Source: Gonapodya prolifera JEL478
Taxonomy: Eukaryota; Monoblepharomycota; Monoblepharidomycetes; Monoblepharidales; Gonapodyaceae
Assembly (NCBI GenBank): GCA_001574975.1
Contig: KQ965800.1
Span: 62,001 to 126,000 of the forward strand
DNA: 64,000 nt
Direction of reading: 5' to 3'
The translations under genes and the position numbers were made by a program. The notes below the pieces were generated by a model. That model had not been told where the DNA came from. It saw only the letters and a list, made by a program, of their open reading frames with translations, and searched no databases. Positions 10,533 through 21,981 of the stretch are shown here, piece by piece. Numbering within the stretch: position 1 is the stretch's first letter; the number at the start of each line of letters is the position of its first letter.

Positions 10533-11045
10533 TCACAACCCTCTGGGTCCAATCCCGGCGACACCCGGCCCACCATACGAGGCACTGCTGCCCAAAGACG
10601 CCGATCCCATGAAGCGGGACGCGGGGTTGGGCATGGATGGGCGGGGTGATAAGTACTCTGAGGAGGAGGCGGGGCGGGACAGGGTGGCAGGCGCAGCGAG
10701 AGACGGAGCGGTGGAGTGCAGAGCGGTGTCGCGGCGAGCGGCAGCGAGAGAGGCCGCCAGAGAGGACGACGAGGCCGTGGCGGAGACTCCCGTCTGCGTT
10801 GTTGGGGCGCCCCTCTCCGCCGACACTGGCACACCCCCTCCGGATCCACCCATCGACAACCGTTCCCTGCGAACCTCCTTAACCACCGCCGCGAGCGCCT
10901 CGGGGTTTACGCCCAGCTCGCACAGCTGCACGATCGTCGCCAGCTGCTGCCTGTCGAGCCCCGTGTTGAGGATGCGCGAAATGTCGGCGAGAATGTCGAA
11001 CGTTTCGCGGGCGTCGCGGAGGGGGGGAGAGTCGAGAGAGGACAT
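10533..11045 (-). CDS. MZT1: Mitotic-spindle organizing protein 1 (MOZART1) homologue with a long C-terminal tail
   Basis: MZT1 binds the N-termini of GCP subunits and helps recruit gamma-tubulin complexes to spindle poles. The single-exon frame starts MSSLDSPPLRDARETFDILA. It continues DISRILNTGLDRQQLATIVQ and ELGVNPEALAAVVKEVRRE, which is a near-perfect match to the three-helix MZT1 core (the family has 'LLNTGLD' and 'CE-GVNPEALA'). The core takes residues about 10-65. Known MZT1 proteins are about 70-90 residues, while this one is 170, with a Ser/Ala/Pro-rich tail of about 100 residues ending GIGPRGL. No intron is needed. The tail is low-complexity and possibly phosphorylated; its role is unknown. 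Confidence 0.9.
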   Translation of the reverse strand: MSSLDSPPLRDARETFDILADISRILNTGLDRQQLATIVQLCELGVNPEALAAVVKEVRRERLSMGGSGGGVPVSAERGAPTTQTGVSATASSSSLAASLAAARRDTALHSTAPSLAAPATLSRPASSSEYLSPRPSMPNPASRFMGSASLGSSASYGGPGVAGIGPRGL

Positions 11046-11828
11046 GGCGTGCGTGGTGAGGATGTGTGGTGCGATCGTGGGGATGGTGGTGCTGCTGGTT
11101 GTGTGGAATCAGGCGACGGAACTGGGGGAGCGACGAGTGCCACGGATTTGGTATGCACGCGCCAGAGTGGACAACTGGACCGCAAACGACTGGAGACTCT
11201 CCCAACTCCAACCCTTGCAACTAAACAACTGCCATTTGTCTCCTGTCCCGTTTAGGTGAGGTGGAGCAAGCATGAACAACGGGAGCCAGAGCATAGGAGA
11301 TGCACGTGTGATCAAAGTGGAGTGACGGACTGATGGAGAGACAATCTGATGGAGAGAGGCACAAGTAGAGAGTGCAAAACTGGCAAAACTAAGCAAAAGG
11401 ACAAAGAGGGGTGAAGAGATGTGTTGACTCAAGTATGGACTCTCAACATTTTTCCGTGTCACTTCTTCCCCTTGTTCAAGTGTCAGCCCATCTGAACCAC
11501 CTGTCAAAACCTACATAATCATTGAGCAAGTTCTGCTTTTCTCTGATGGTAATTCTGTATGCAATCAATTGCAGTATCCATTGGAAATGCTTTTTCACCA
11601 TGTGGGGTTGTGGATGCTACACAAGGTGAGCTACACAAGCCTGTAATCTGCAAGAACGTGTATGTGTGATCAACTATACATAACAAGTTGTAATGTGCAT
11701 GGAACTCACCTGCAGGAACGTGATGCAAAACTTAGGGCACGTCCTGCAGGTGTGCACATCTAAACCCGCGGCCACAGTAGTGGCACAGCAGCTAATACGC
11801 AACATTCACACTACTCTATAATTCCACG
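11046..11828. other. Intergenic stretch upstream of MZT1
   Basis: About 780 bp without a convincing gene. Small frames on both strands have no motifs. CpG is already sparse from about 11,470 onward, grading into the CpG-free tract. Confidence 0.4.
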
Positions 11829-14107
11829 TTAGTGGATGTCAGTGTGACAGTGGTGGCAGGTTCTCTTGTTCCACTAGATCATTGTTTCATCCTTTTCAAT
11901 CATGCTATCTGCCTCTCACCATGGCAGTCCATGATTGAGCAATTAAATTTTCTCTAATAACAATTTTTGTGACATTTATATATCCTGCAATGTTTGTTGG
12001 AACTGCTGGAGCTTACTCCCCTGAACTGTTTGCACATTGTACTCTGGCTCACAGGCTGGGGCCATCAGAAAATGTCCCTGCTGTTGCACTTCTACTGCTG
12101 AGCTACCTCATTGCACCAGACATGGCTTGGCAGCTTCTGAATGCCAGAATGCTGATAAAGGTCACCAAATCCTTTCTGCAACTAACTGCTTCTGGCAGGA
12201 AACATAGCCATGGTGATGCAAGAGGTGGACTTGTTTATTCTTGGCATGTACCCATGATGGTGACATCATCTAAGCCCACTCAAGTGTTTGCCTGCACTTT
12301 CTTCACATGTCACATTTTCACTGCACAGACACTTGAGCCACCCTCCTTTATATGCATTGATTAAGCACTTATCAGACAATATGGCATTGCACATGCAGTA
12401 AAGAGACAGGGAAGTGTTGAAGCTTGGGATCTGCAGCCTGTATTTATAGGGCATTTTGGTTTGGCATGGGATGTACTAAAGCAAGTCTGCTACTACTACC
12501 TATACTATTGGAAGGCAAGACCCTCTGTGTCATCAGGAGTGGAGACATTCTTGTACTGCTTGTTGCCCTCAACACCTTCCTTGTACTGTGATTCTGTTCC
12601 ACAGTAGTCCCTACTACATTTCCACCATGCACATAGTATTTTGTGTCCCACAAGGTTGCAGGCCATTGTGGATGCCAGACCATATGGACAAGAACTGTTA
12701 CAGGTCAAAATTTGGTCATGCCATTCCTATTAGAACACCCAAAAGGTACCTCAGACAATCTTTAGCACTTTGATGTGGCATGCAGTCTCAGAAACAGATC
12801 TGTGCCATTCTGCAGATGTCACAGCAGCAAGGAGACACTGTACTATTTTTGGTCATAGTAGCTGGTCTTCCATTGAGAGCAATGCTGGGAACACTGTCAG
12901 TCTGTGCATGCAATGGCACTTGCATGCCTGTTTCAAAGACTTCTGGAATGGTTTGAGATGCACAGTTTATGGGGAGGGAATGACATCACAGAATAGGAAT
13001 ATCTCATTTCTTATCATCCAACAAGCAGTTCTCTCCCACCTCTCACAACACTTATCAAATCCATTTTTCCAATGGGACACTCAGTCATTCTTGTACTGCA
13101 AGACACCATTCACTTCATGTGTCATGGTTGTGTCTGCTGTGCATTGGTCCACATTCCCATCCATCTGGCTCCATTCATTTCATTTTTTTTTTTTTGGCAT
13201 CACACATGGTTGCAGGACATTGCAGATGCCTGACTAAACTCATGGGTCAGGTATTAAAGGCAAACATTTTTTATTTATTTGAACATTCTACTTCAGACCC
13301 ATAGAGAAGAAGGGAGTTTGCTGGGACTGTGCTGTTTTATTTCAGTTGTTCCTTGTGGTAGCCTTAAGAAGACCATGGCCACTTGTAGGCTTCCTGCATG
13401 TCAGATTCAGAAAAGCAGCTCTTGTTCTGTGGATTCAACAGGAATTGGGAGACTTTCACTTAATTTTGGGCATGATGTATACGCTGTATATATTGCTGTG
13501 ACCTCTAATCCTGGCAGCAACAATGAGAAAATGTCACTAGCCATAACTAAGAACCCATTCACCTTTGTCACCTCTATCTGGGCTCTCACCTTCACATCTC
13601 TCCCTTTTATCCTACAGATGACAAATCCTTGCAGTATCTTGCTTGATACTTTTAGCTTGAGTCCATAACATGGCAAATATTTGTGTGCTGCAGGCTCTGA
13701 AGCAAAGGTTTATGAAACAACTGTAGCCCCAGGATCTGCAGGATGTGTACTTCAGAAGAGTGCACAAGCTGCATTTTTGTCTCACAAGTATTTGCTACAT
13801 CTTGCAACACTTGTTGGAATCTGAGTGTCAGTCTGGCTTATTTGGATTTGGTACATTGTTGGAATGTAATGTTGAAGTTCATTCTCATGAAAGGAGTGTG
13901 ATATACTTTGGCCATTTTGTGAAGCTGACACAATGAAAACCAGCAGCAATGCTGGGAGCCAAGACAGTCTGCCCACATTAAAGCCCTTGCAGATGTCTTG
14001 AATAAGACTGCTGTAGCTGTTTGTGATCTGCAGTTCTCATAGGGAGAGGCTGACATCACAGAACAGAAGTTGAAATTGAAAATATGGCTTTGTATTGTTC
14101 AGGTGTA
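11829..14107. repeat. Anonymous CpG-depleted tract with diverged internal duplications
   Basis: By direct reading, these 2,279 bases contain a single CpG dinucleotide (13482-13483), while CpA and TpG are abundant. Flanking DNA is CpG-rich. The change is abrupt, with CpGs at 11827 and again from 14108. Within the tract I see diverged duplicated blocks. One is CATTCTTGTACTGC (about 12547 and 13086), followed by GGTTGCAGGxCATTGxxGATGCC (about 12652 and 13208). Another is GCAATGCTGGGA with a downstream TGACATCACAGAA (about 12880/12983 and 13947/14050). Open frames are short and on both strands, with no domain recognised. This looks like an old repeat eroded by methylation-driven C-to-T change. 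The family is unknown. Confidence 0.6.
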
Positions 14108-14878
14108 CGTCTTGCGGATGATTCTCCCCCCCCNCCCTTCTTGGTGCCCCAACGTGGATAAACAAATTTTGACTACCACATATTGTCAAAATACACGCGA
14201 GAGTCATTTTTCCACATTGTGACCCATTCTAATTGTCTTGTTGAATAATCTTTACAATGGATCTTTTCTAACTATCTGGGCATCTCCTCATCACCCCGCT
14301 CACCCCGCCCAGACCTCGACCGCCTTCTTTCCCCCATAATCCAGTAAGCCACGCACTCCGCCGCCGCCCTGTACCGCACGCCACGTCCCCACCACTCCCT
14401 TCTCTGCCTTGGGTCCTTCGCTCCCTTCGTCACCGACCCATCCACACTTTTACACCACGTTCGGTTGTACCAAACTACCCACTCGTACCGCCCTCGACTG
14501 TATTATTTCGGTCCAGCCCGCTATCGCGATCTCGAAAACGCAATCGTAGCACAACAAACCCTCTTCGACAGCGCCGGACCCTGTATTATCCTGCCTAAGC
14601 CATCCGCCAATTTCCCTTCATTCTGCACCACTCTCGCTCGCCCTCGCTCACCACCATCCGCGCTTTCAAATCGGTGCATATTCGGAGGACGTGGCGACGC
14701 AACCTGCGGCGTGGCACGCGGCCTCCACAGCGGTCTCCCACTTCTCCTCCCGACACCCTCCGAGACCGAAAATACTCGTAAATCCCGAACGACCGCCCGC
14801 CCTCGCCGCGTGCGGCTGCACCACTGCAACGATCGCTGCTTTCCCATCTTCCCCTTCCCCCCGCTCCGTCCACCCTCC
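14108..14878. other. Promoter-side region of the LRR membrane-protein gene
   Basis: About 770 bp that begins with a C-homopolymer containing an ambiguous base near 14134. From 14280 on it is very C-rich on the plus strand. The frame of the LRR gene stays open upstream of the chosen ATG to 14465, but that extension is Arg/Pro-rich and would bury the signal peptide, so I treat it as 5' UTR. Confidence 0.4.
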
Positions 14879-17012
14879 ATGCGCCACCTCTTCCTCTTCC
14901 CCGCCCTCCTCTCCACGCTCGCCCTCGTCCCCCTCACACTCGCGCAATCCCAAGCCACAGACTGCGCACCTTTCGAGCTGCTGTACGAGCGTCAGGGCCT
15001 CGCTCTTCCCTGGACCAAATCCCAATGCTGCTCCAAAACGACCGGCACCACTGCCTACTTCGCATGCACGCCTGAGGGCAGAGTCACACTGGCTTACTTC
15101 TGCTGCCAGCACTTCACGGGCTCCATCCCGTCACTCGCCGGGCTCACCTTCCTGCAAACACTCGTGCTGTCCACNAACAGCCTCACGGGTCCCATCCCGG
15201 ACCTCTCCTCCCTCACGTCCCTCACAGACCTCGAACTCGCGTCGAATGATCTCAGTGGAAACATCGACGGCCTCCTCCCGCCGAATTTGTCGCGGTGCTG
15301 GATAACACTGTTCAGCCGCAACCAGGGGCTGTATTCCTGTGCGAGCAGGTTCCCGCAGTCGTGCTTCTCGCATGATCAACTGTATAGGACGGATCCGGCG
15401 TGTGCGGCTCTCGGGGCTGGGGCAAGCGGAGGTGCGAGTGCAGCGGGAGCAAGTTCTGCTGCAGCCACGTCCAGCATGCCCGGTGTGGTGTCATCACCCA
15501 CCCCCTCCACCACGGCAACGCCCACAGACGGGTCCCAACTCTCCGCGCACACAATCGGCGAACCCCTTGCCACTGCCACAACCGCTCCTTCCCCTTCTCC
15601 TTCTCCCCCCGCCCCCCCTTCCGGTGACCCCCCTTCCTCCTCCTCCTCCACACCAACCCCCGACTCGGTCCCCGGCTCCATCAACAACGTGTCAGGACCC
15701 GTCGCAGCCCCCGCGGGGCAGATGTCGCTCACGATTCCGATTGTGATTGGAGTCGTGGCAGCGGCGTTGGTCGCAGTAGGCGTCGTTATGGTGGTCGTCG
15801 GACGGCGGGCACGGGCGCGGGGTAGGGGAGGCGCAGGAACGAGTGGCGGGGTGGGGTTGGGGAAGAGTGGTGGTGCGCCTGGTGAGTTGCGTTGTGGGGG
15901 TTGGGGGTGGCGGTGTGGTGGTGTGAACGTACAACGCTAACGAACCTCACCGCCCCCGCGTGCACACAGCATGGCTCAACCTAGACGCTCATCATCACGC
16001 CTCCATGCAAGAGCAAGACACCAAACCCCACCCGTCGTCCATCCCCACGACGAACCGGTCCCGGTCCGTGTCGCCCTCGCATTTGGCCTTACCTTACTCC
16101 TCTACCGCGCCGGCTTCCCAACCATACTCCGCGTCCAACGGATACTCCTACGCCTACGCCTACACATCCCCATCCGACCCCTCGTCACTCCCAACCCAGC
16201 CCCCGCCATCAGCTAACCCGGACGCGTACGCCGTGTCACCCGCCACGGTCGCGGCGTGGACGCCACCGCCGACGTACCCGGCACCGTCCCCACCCGCACA
16301 GGGGTGGAGTGGGTTGAAGAGCCAATTTTCAGGCACGAAGGGACGGCAGGCGCAGGGGCAGGCGCAAGGGCAGCGGAGTCCCGAGTATACGGTTCCGGTC
16401 GCCTCCTCTCCCGAACATGAACCCGCAGGGGGGTACGAGACCGGGTACGCACACCAACAACGGTACATCTCTACCGCCACCTCGTCCGCCCGCGCGAACG
16501 ACGAGTACGGGATGATGCTGGACATGGCGGCCATGATGGACTCGATCTCCAACTCCACCTCGTCGGGTGGGAGGCATAGTGGTGGGAGTGTGTCGCCTGA
16601 TGGGATGCGGTACGGCGGGTTGGGGTACGGTGCGTATGGGTCAGCGGGACTGACACATGCACATACCCAGGCACAAGGGCAGGCACAAGGGCAGGCACAA
16701 GGGCAGGCGCAGGGACAGCAGGGGCAGCAGGGACAGCATGGACAGCAAGGACAGGCAAAGCGCGGGTCGCAGACCTCGTCCGAGCTTGGGTTGCCGTGGC
16801 ATCGGTTAGAAGGCACTGCCGCCACAATTGAGAGTCACAGGCGCCCTCCCAAGCCGTCGCGGTCTCCCGAGTCCGGCGGGGACGGAGGAGCGGGAGGAGA
16901 GTTCTCGCAAAGACGAGTCACGTGGGCGGAGCAACTCGAAGTGCAGGAGATATTCGCGGTGCTTTCGGAGACGACTTCGGTTAGAGGTCCTGTGTCGCCG
17001 TGGGCGGGGTGA
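14879..17012 (+). CDS. Secreted-type LRR single-pass membrane protein with Gln-rich cytoplasmic tail
   Basis: I chose the ATG at 14879 because it is followed by a signal peptide (MRHLFLFPALLSTLALVPLT, cleavage near LAQS). The ectodomain has a Cys pair region, then short plant-type LRRs (GSIPSLAGLTFLQTLVLS, SLTGPIPDLSSLTSLTDLEL, NDLSGNI) and a Ser/Thr/Pro-rich stalk. A membrane helix (LTIPIVIGVVAAALVAVGVV) is followed by RRARARGR. A clear 88-bp intron (15882-15969) joins exon 2 in frame (GCA TGG CTC). The tail of about 350 residues has tandem QGQA repeats (about 16660-16760) and ends near RVTWAEQLEVQEIF and SPWAG. There is no kinase or SH3 domain. One ambiguous base lies in the LRR part (about 15175). 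It is probably a cell-surface receptor or adhesion protein, acting through tail-binding partners if at all. Confidence 0.8.
16661..16760 (+). repeat. In-frame QGQA/QQGQ codon repeats
   Basis: CAGGCACAAGGG-type 12-nt units repeat in tandem inside the tail of the LRR membrane protein, giving (QGQA)n and then (GQQ)n. A shorter version occurs near 16346-16372 (QAQGQAQGQ). Such tracts are prone to length change between strains. Confidence 0.7.
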
Positions 17013-17409
17013 GCGTGGTGTGCATGTGCATGAGCACGTACGTGTGACGGTGGGAGAGTGGCTTTGGCGTACGGAGGTGTGAGGCTTATTTAATTGAACA
17101 CGATGTAGTGGTTTTGGAAAACGACGCATGGGCGTGAGCCAGGTGATGACCAACCAAACATCTACCCACCACAATCCCCCCCCCCCCCCCCACTTTCTTT
17201 CCTTGGGTCCCCCATCTCGCGTCACCCGCGCCACTTCCACTCAGCACACAAGCCAAGCCCCCCCCTGCTGCGGTCACGGTCCCTGCCCTTCCGCCGACAC
17301 GCGCATCCCACGCCACGTCTGTCACTCTGCAGCAACGCACGCACTCAGCGCTCTCTCCTCTCTCTCGCACCCCTGCTCGTCCCCTACGCCGATCCCTCAA
17401 CCCCCGCGA

Positions 17410-20329
17410 ATGTTCAACTCGCTGTCCTCCACTCCCTCGCAGCACTCGCAGCACTCGCAGTCGCATTCGCGATCCTCACTCGCGCGCACTCTCTCCACAC
17501 CCGCGAACGCACACCCGCCGCCGTCCTGGTCCGCCCTGCCCTCGGAGTCGGGTGCGCTGTCGCAGCCGTCCCCCGCGCTGGGCCAGATAAGGAGGGATCC
17601 GGCGGCGGCGGGGAAGGCCGCGAGATCGTACGTTGTCTCGTCCTGCTGCGTGTCCTCTTCTGCCCCTGTAGCTCCCGTCTACCCCCGTCTACCCCCGTCC
17701 AGCTACTCCGCATCCTCAACCGCGCTCGCTGCCAAACAGCCCCCGACACCGCAACACATGCCCGGAACACGCTCCCCGCGCCAATCGCCCTCCAACTCGG
17801 TCCAGCACTCGCCGGCTCCCTCGTCTCCTTCCCTTTCCTCGCCCGCGTCGCGCACGAATAGCATCCAGTCGCCTTCTCCCTCTCCGTCCGCTGCTGCTCA
17901 CGCGCCCCCGTCCCCCTCTGCACCGCCCCGCCAAACCCGCCTCTCCTACCTCCGCGACCCGCATGCCCACTTCTTACTCGTGGCCGAAGAGGAGGCAAGG
18001 GTTGCGGAGGGGACAAGTGGGGGGAAGCAAGCGAGCAAGTACGCTAAAATGTCGGCCGTGCTTGAGGGTGTGAATGTGGATATTGGTGGGTTGATGTGGA
18101 CCGGTGGTCGAGCGACGGAGGCCTGAGGCCTAGCCATGAAGTGCCGACCGAGGATACGTGCGCAGCGAGTCGAGTGGTACAGCGGGAAGCGCGAATGGTA
18201 CAGCGCGGAGGGTGAATGAAACTGTGTGGTGTGGATGGTCCGGTGCCGCGATAACAAGTGAAATGTCGTTGGACGTCGTCGAATGAAGAACGTCTCTTCA
18301 CCAATATCATTAACAAGCCTAACCCATCACCCTCCCCGCCCCCCCAAACAGACGCCCTCCGCCCGCTCGCCTGGTCAGGCCTCCCGGCCCCCTTACGCGC
18401 CATGTCATGGCAAATCCTGCTCGCGTACATGCCTGCAAACCACGAGCGACGCACCGCGGCGGTCGAGAGGAAGAGGAGGGAGTATGCGGAGGTGTGGGGT
18501 GGGTTGGGGACGGTGGAGGATGTGGGAGTGGTGGGGGAGGAGGTGGGGAAGGCGGCGGCGGAGGGTGAGCGACAGACCGCACAGGGGAACGATAATGGTA
18601 GTGGACAGAGCGGAAAAACAGGAGATGCGGAACTGGGAAGGACGAGGTGGAAGCCCAAGGAGGGCGAGGGCGGGGTGTGGCATCAGGTGCGTTTCGTTTG
18701 GTGGGGTCCAAGACTGGTGATGGGAGAACTGGGACGGCGAAGACCGTGCGGTGGACACGGGTTATACGAGGCGGGAGAGGGCCTTGAACTCAAAGAGACA
18801 GGATCTGTTCTCGTTCGTAGTGGCATTTACACCGCATCGCCAATTGTCAATTTGCCATGCGGCGACATGCGACGTGCTCATCTCTCCACCTCCCCCATCA
18901 CACCACCAAGATCTCAATCGACGTCCCACGCACAGCAGCCTCCGATACACCCATGTTCCAGAACAAGGCCGTGCAGGACGTGAGTTCTCGTCTTCTCTCT
19001 GGCCTTGCGATGTTTTGTCACTCTGACTCTTTCCCTACTCTTTCCATCGTATTCCCCGCTACCCTTTTCTCTCCCTCTCATCCCCTACCCCTTTCCCTTC
19101 GCCTTCCCTACCCCTACCCCCCCCAACAAAGTCCCTCGCCCGCCTCCTCTACTGCTGGGCAATCCGCCACCCAGCCTCGGGGTACGTGCAGGGTATTAAC
19201 GACCTCGTGAACCCGTTGTTTGTGGTGTTCTTGGGAGGATTCGTCGGTTCGTGTTCCTCCTCCGTGCGGTTCCTTTGCCCTTTTCTCACCATATTAGCTA
19301 TCCCTTGCCTTCCCTTTGCCTCCTTTCCCCCTCCTCACACCAAACACACACATACACACACACACACATAGACACACCAACCCACGCCCCGCCCTCCACC
19401 CTCACACCCGCGATCCTACATGCCGTGGAAGCCGACACGTACTGGTGCCTCACGCGCCTGCTCGACGGGATCCAGGATAACTTTACACACGGACAGCCCG
19501 GGGTGCAGAGGATGGTGGGGAGGTTGGGTGGGTTGGTGAGGAGGATTGATGGTGCGTTGTGGGGTGGGGGCGGGGGGAGGGTTAGAGGGTGGGGTTGGCC
19601 GCCAAACTGTCATGACACCTTTGCACACAACTTTCGCACGCGCACGTCCCCGACCCCAACCCCTCCCCGCACCACGCCTCCACTAGCCCCCCTCGCGACA
19701 CACCTCGCAGCGCAGGGCGTGGAGTTCATCCAGTTCGCGTTCCGGTGGATCAACTGCCTCTTGACGAGGGAGATGCCGTTGCGGTTGGTCGTGCGGATGT
19801 GGGATACGTATTTGGTGAGTGTGTCCTGCGTTGGAGGTGGGGGTTTGGTTGTCGGGGGTGTTCGACGGTGTTCAGCGGCGAAGAGGGGAAGAGGTGGCGG
19901 GGAAGGGGAAGCCGGGAAACGAATGTCGAAGCTTTTGTCATTGACCGCGCGCACTTCTTTCCCACAGTCGGAACCCGACGGGTTCTCCGAGTTCCACCTG
20001 TACGTGTGTGCCGCGTTTCTGGTCAAGTGGTCGGAGAAGTTGCGGGGGATGGAGTTTGGGGTGAGTGATTTTACGCTACGAGGTTTCCTTGCTGTCGAAT
20101 TTCGGCCGACACAACCCACACTCCACCCCTCTTCAACGCCACCCTTTCGCCTCGCCCCGGCCTTTCTGCGACACAGGACATCCTCATGTTCCTCCAAAAC
20201 CCCCCAACATCGAGCTGGGACGACCGCGACATCGAGCTGCTCCTTTCGGAGGCGTTCATGTGGAAAAGTCTGTTCCACGACGCGCCGAGACATTTGGAGG
20301 GCGCTGTTCCCGGGACGCCGGTTGGGTGA
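17410..20329 (+). CDS. TBC-domain Rab GTPase-activating protein, TBC1D22/Gyp1 type
   Basis: Gyp1/TBC1D22 proteins switch off Rab GTPases (Ypt1/Rab33 type) at the Golgi. The start (MFNSLSSTPSQHSQ) opens a Ser/Pro-rich N-region of about 200 residues. KYAKMSAVLEGVNVDI joins over an intron (18086-18351) to DALRPLAWSGLPAPLRAMSW and MPANHERRTAAVERKRREY. Next comes the exon ISIDVPRTAASDTPMFQNKA (18911-18979), with the arginine finger (IxxDxxR). Then LLYCWAIRHPASGYVQGIND carries the glutamine finger (YVQ). After that come VEADTYWCLTRLLDGIQDNF, FIQFAFRWINCLLTREMPLR, SEPDGFSEFHLYVCAAFLVK and a last exon DILMFLQNPPTSSWDDRDIE...TPVG, stopping at 20329. Both catalytic fingers are intact and the full TBC fold is covered by about eight exons. 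Confidence 0.9.
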
Positions 20330-20847
20330 GAGTCGCCGCGAAAGTGGGGTGGAGAAAGAATTGAGAAAAGTAGGGGAGAACATGTTGGTCGTGCGGGAAG
20401 GCGAAGGACCTCTGGCTGGGCGAAGACTCGTGGAATAGTGTACGTATATTCGGGCAGCGTTTTGATTTGGAGTGTACATAGACATTTGGTGAAATTGTGA
20501 ATCGTTCTGTTTCGTTAAATTGTCGACCATTTCGCTTGGGCTGAAAGTGCGTGCATGCGAGACTCCTCTGTAATATTCAAATTGCTTTTCACAAAGTATT
20601 TAAAGCTATGTTCTCGATAATCCAAATAACATATGCGTCAGGAGCAAGAGAGGGACAAATAAAAATAACAATATACATGCTCGCTAGTCTCAATTTTGTC
20701 GGACTGGGCCGAGATATATCTCTCCCCTTACTCCTAAGCTTTGTTGATGCACGCCGGCAGCAGCTGGAGGAGCTGCGTCGGCAACCATCGTCCTTACGCT
20801 AATGCTGTGTGAGCGGCGGGGCCCATATTTATCAGACTCGAGTAGCA
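20330..20847. other. Convergent intergenic region
   Basis: About 520 bp between the TBC gene stop (+) and the multi-pass membrane gene stop (-). AT-rich, and no gene recognised. Confidence 0.4.
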
Positions 20848-21981
20848 CTACAGGAACGGTATGAGAGGGCAGTTTTTCGGCATACTCCGATGAAGGTGGT
20901 TTGCGAAACGACGCATGTATATCCAATAGATGATGTCAGAGAGGATTTGGGAAGTGGCGACGAGGATGAAAAAGTTGAAGGGGTTTAAGAACTGTGGGGC
21001 TAGTATCGGGCAACGAAGTCAGTACAGATGACGCATTGTGAGTTCCGTTGTGGCACGAGTGAGCTTACCACAGGAAGTCGGCGAATAAGAAATCTCGCCA
21101 TATCCACAACCATGTCTAGGATGCTGCTCGAGAGCAGCCGCAAAGTCGCCGAGAATCTTGTTGTTGTTGTCGTTGTGACGCTCAGGTTCTGTGCGCCCTC
21201 GCCGCGCCCCGACGTCCATAAAAGGTCTCGAAAGAAGTCCCGAAGATAATACACGTGCATTACAATAAACACGAAGTTGATGCCGGCCCCAAGTATCTGT
21301 CCAGATAATTCTGTCAAGTCAAGTCCGTTTGGTGCGGGGCACAAAGCCGGGGAAGAAAGCGAACGCCTCGAGTTACTGAGCACCACCTATAGTAGTGGTA
21401 GCGTTGACATGGTCAAACGAAGACGTAATGTGGTTCACTCGACATTGGAACATACAAGTGTGGGCAACAATACCGACTCCAAGCGTCAGCATAACCGGAA
21501 TGTTTCGCCTGTACGATAGAATCCACAGTCTCAATGCATATGTGCACCACTTTCCGATGTTTCCCAAAAGGTAGAGAGTGCACCCGATCCAAAAAGTGAA
21601 ATCCAAGGCGAGGGGTCAATTGTCAAAAACCTCAGCACGACCTCTTGATGTGACAAGTCATGCGGCAAACCAAAGAGACTCACGGAACCATCGGATTGCA
21701 CATAAAGTTCCGGACAAAACACCGACATGGCCGAGAACATCGAGGGAACGATTGTCGCAAGACTTAGAAAAAGCAACGAGCGGGGGAACACCGCCAAGTC
21801 TGCCACGAAATTGACCAATATCACGAATTGCGCGAGAGCACTTGAGATTGTAGTGAGCGACACAAAGCAGAAATGGTCTCAACGTGGCGGTTCTTGTGCG
21901 TACCTGGCCAGAGTACGTTACCTGCTGCTCGAGCGCAACATCGACGGTAACCGCAAAGTTTGGAAGCGCGATGGTGTCCAT
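20848..21981 (-). CDS. Multi-pass (about seven-helix) membrane protein, family unknown
   Basis: The minus strand carries at least five exons rich in hydrophobic helices. The start at 21981 reads MDTIALPNFAVTVDVALEQQ. Then come SSALAQFVILVNFVADLAVF with FLSLATIVPSMFSAMSVFCP, LYVQSDGSVSLFGLPHDLSH, WIGCTLYLLGNIGKWCTYAL, RRNIPVMLTLGVGIVAHTCM, GQILGAGINFVFIVMHVYYL, LLSSSILDMVVDMARFLIR and a last exon FLNPFNFFILVATSQILSDI followed by IYWIYMRRF, stopping at 20848-20850. Six to seven helices with short loops and a basic C-terminus suggest a 7TM receptor-like or small transport protein. I recognise no signature motif. Exon joins are approximate. Confidence 0.5.

Noticed and set aside
10405-11259. Long plus-strand open frame (284 codons)
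   Set aside because: It is the shadow of the GC-rich MOZART1 gene on the opposite strand and has no motif of its own.
11969-12364. 131-codon plus-strand frame inside the CpG-free tract as a gene
   Set aside because: No domain, no splice context, similar-length frames on the other strand, and the tract behaves as an eroded repeat.
11520-14110. CRISPR array or organelle insertion as explanation of the odd tract
   Set aside because: There are no regular spacers or direct repeats of constant length, and no mitochondrial genes or strong AT bias.
16160-16825. Minus-strand Cys/Pro-rich frame of 221 codons, looking like a repetitive Cys protein
   Set aside because: It is antisense to the QGQA-repeat exon of the LRR membrane protein; the CPCAC pattern comes from the reverse of CAGGGACAGG-type repeats.
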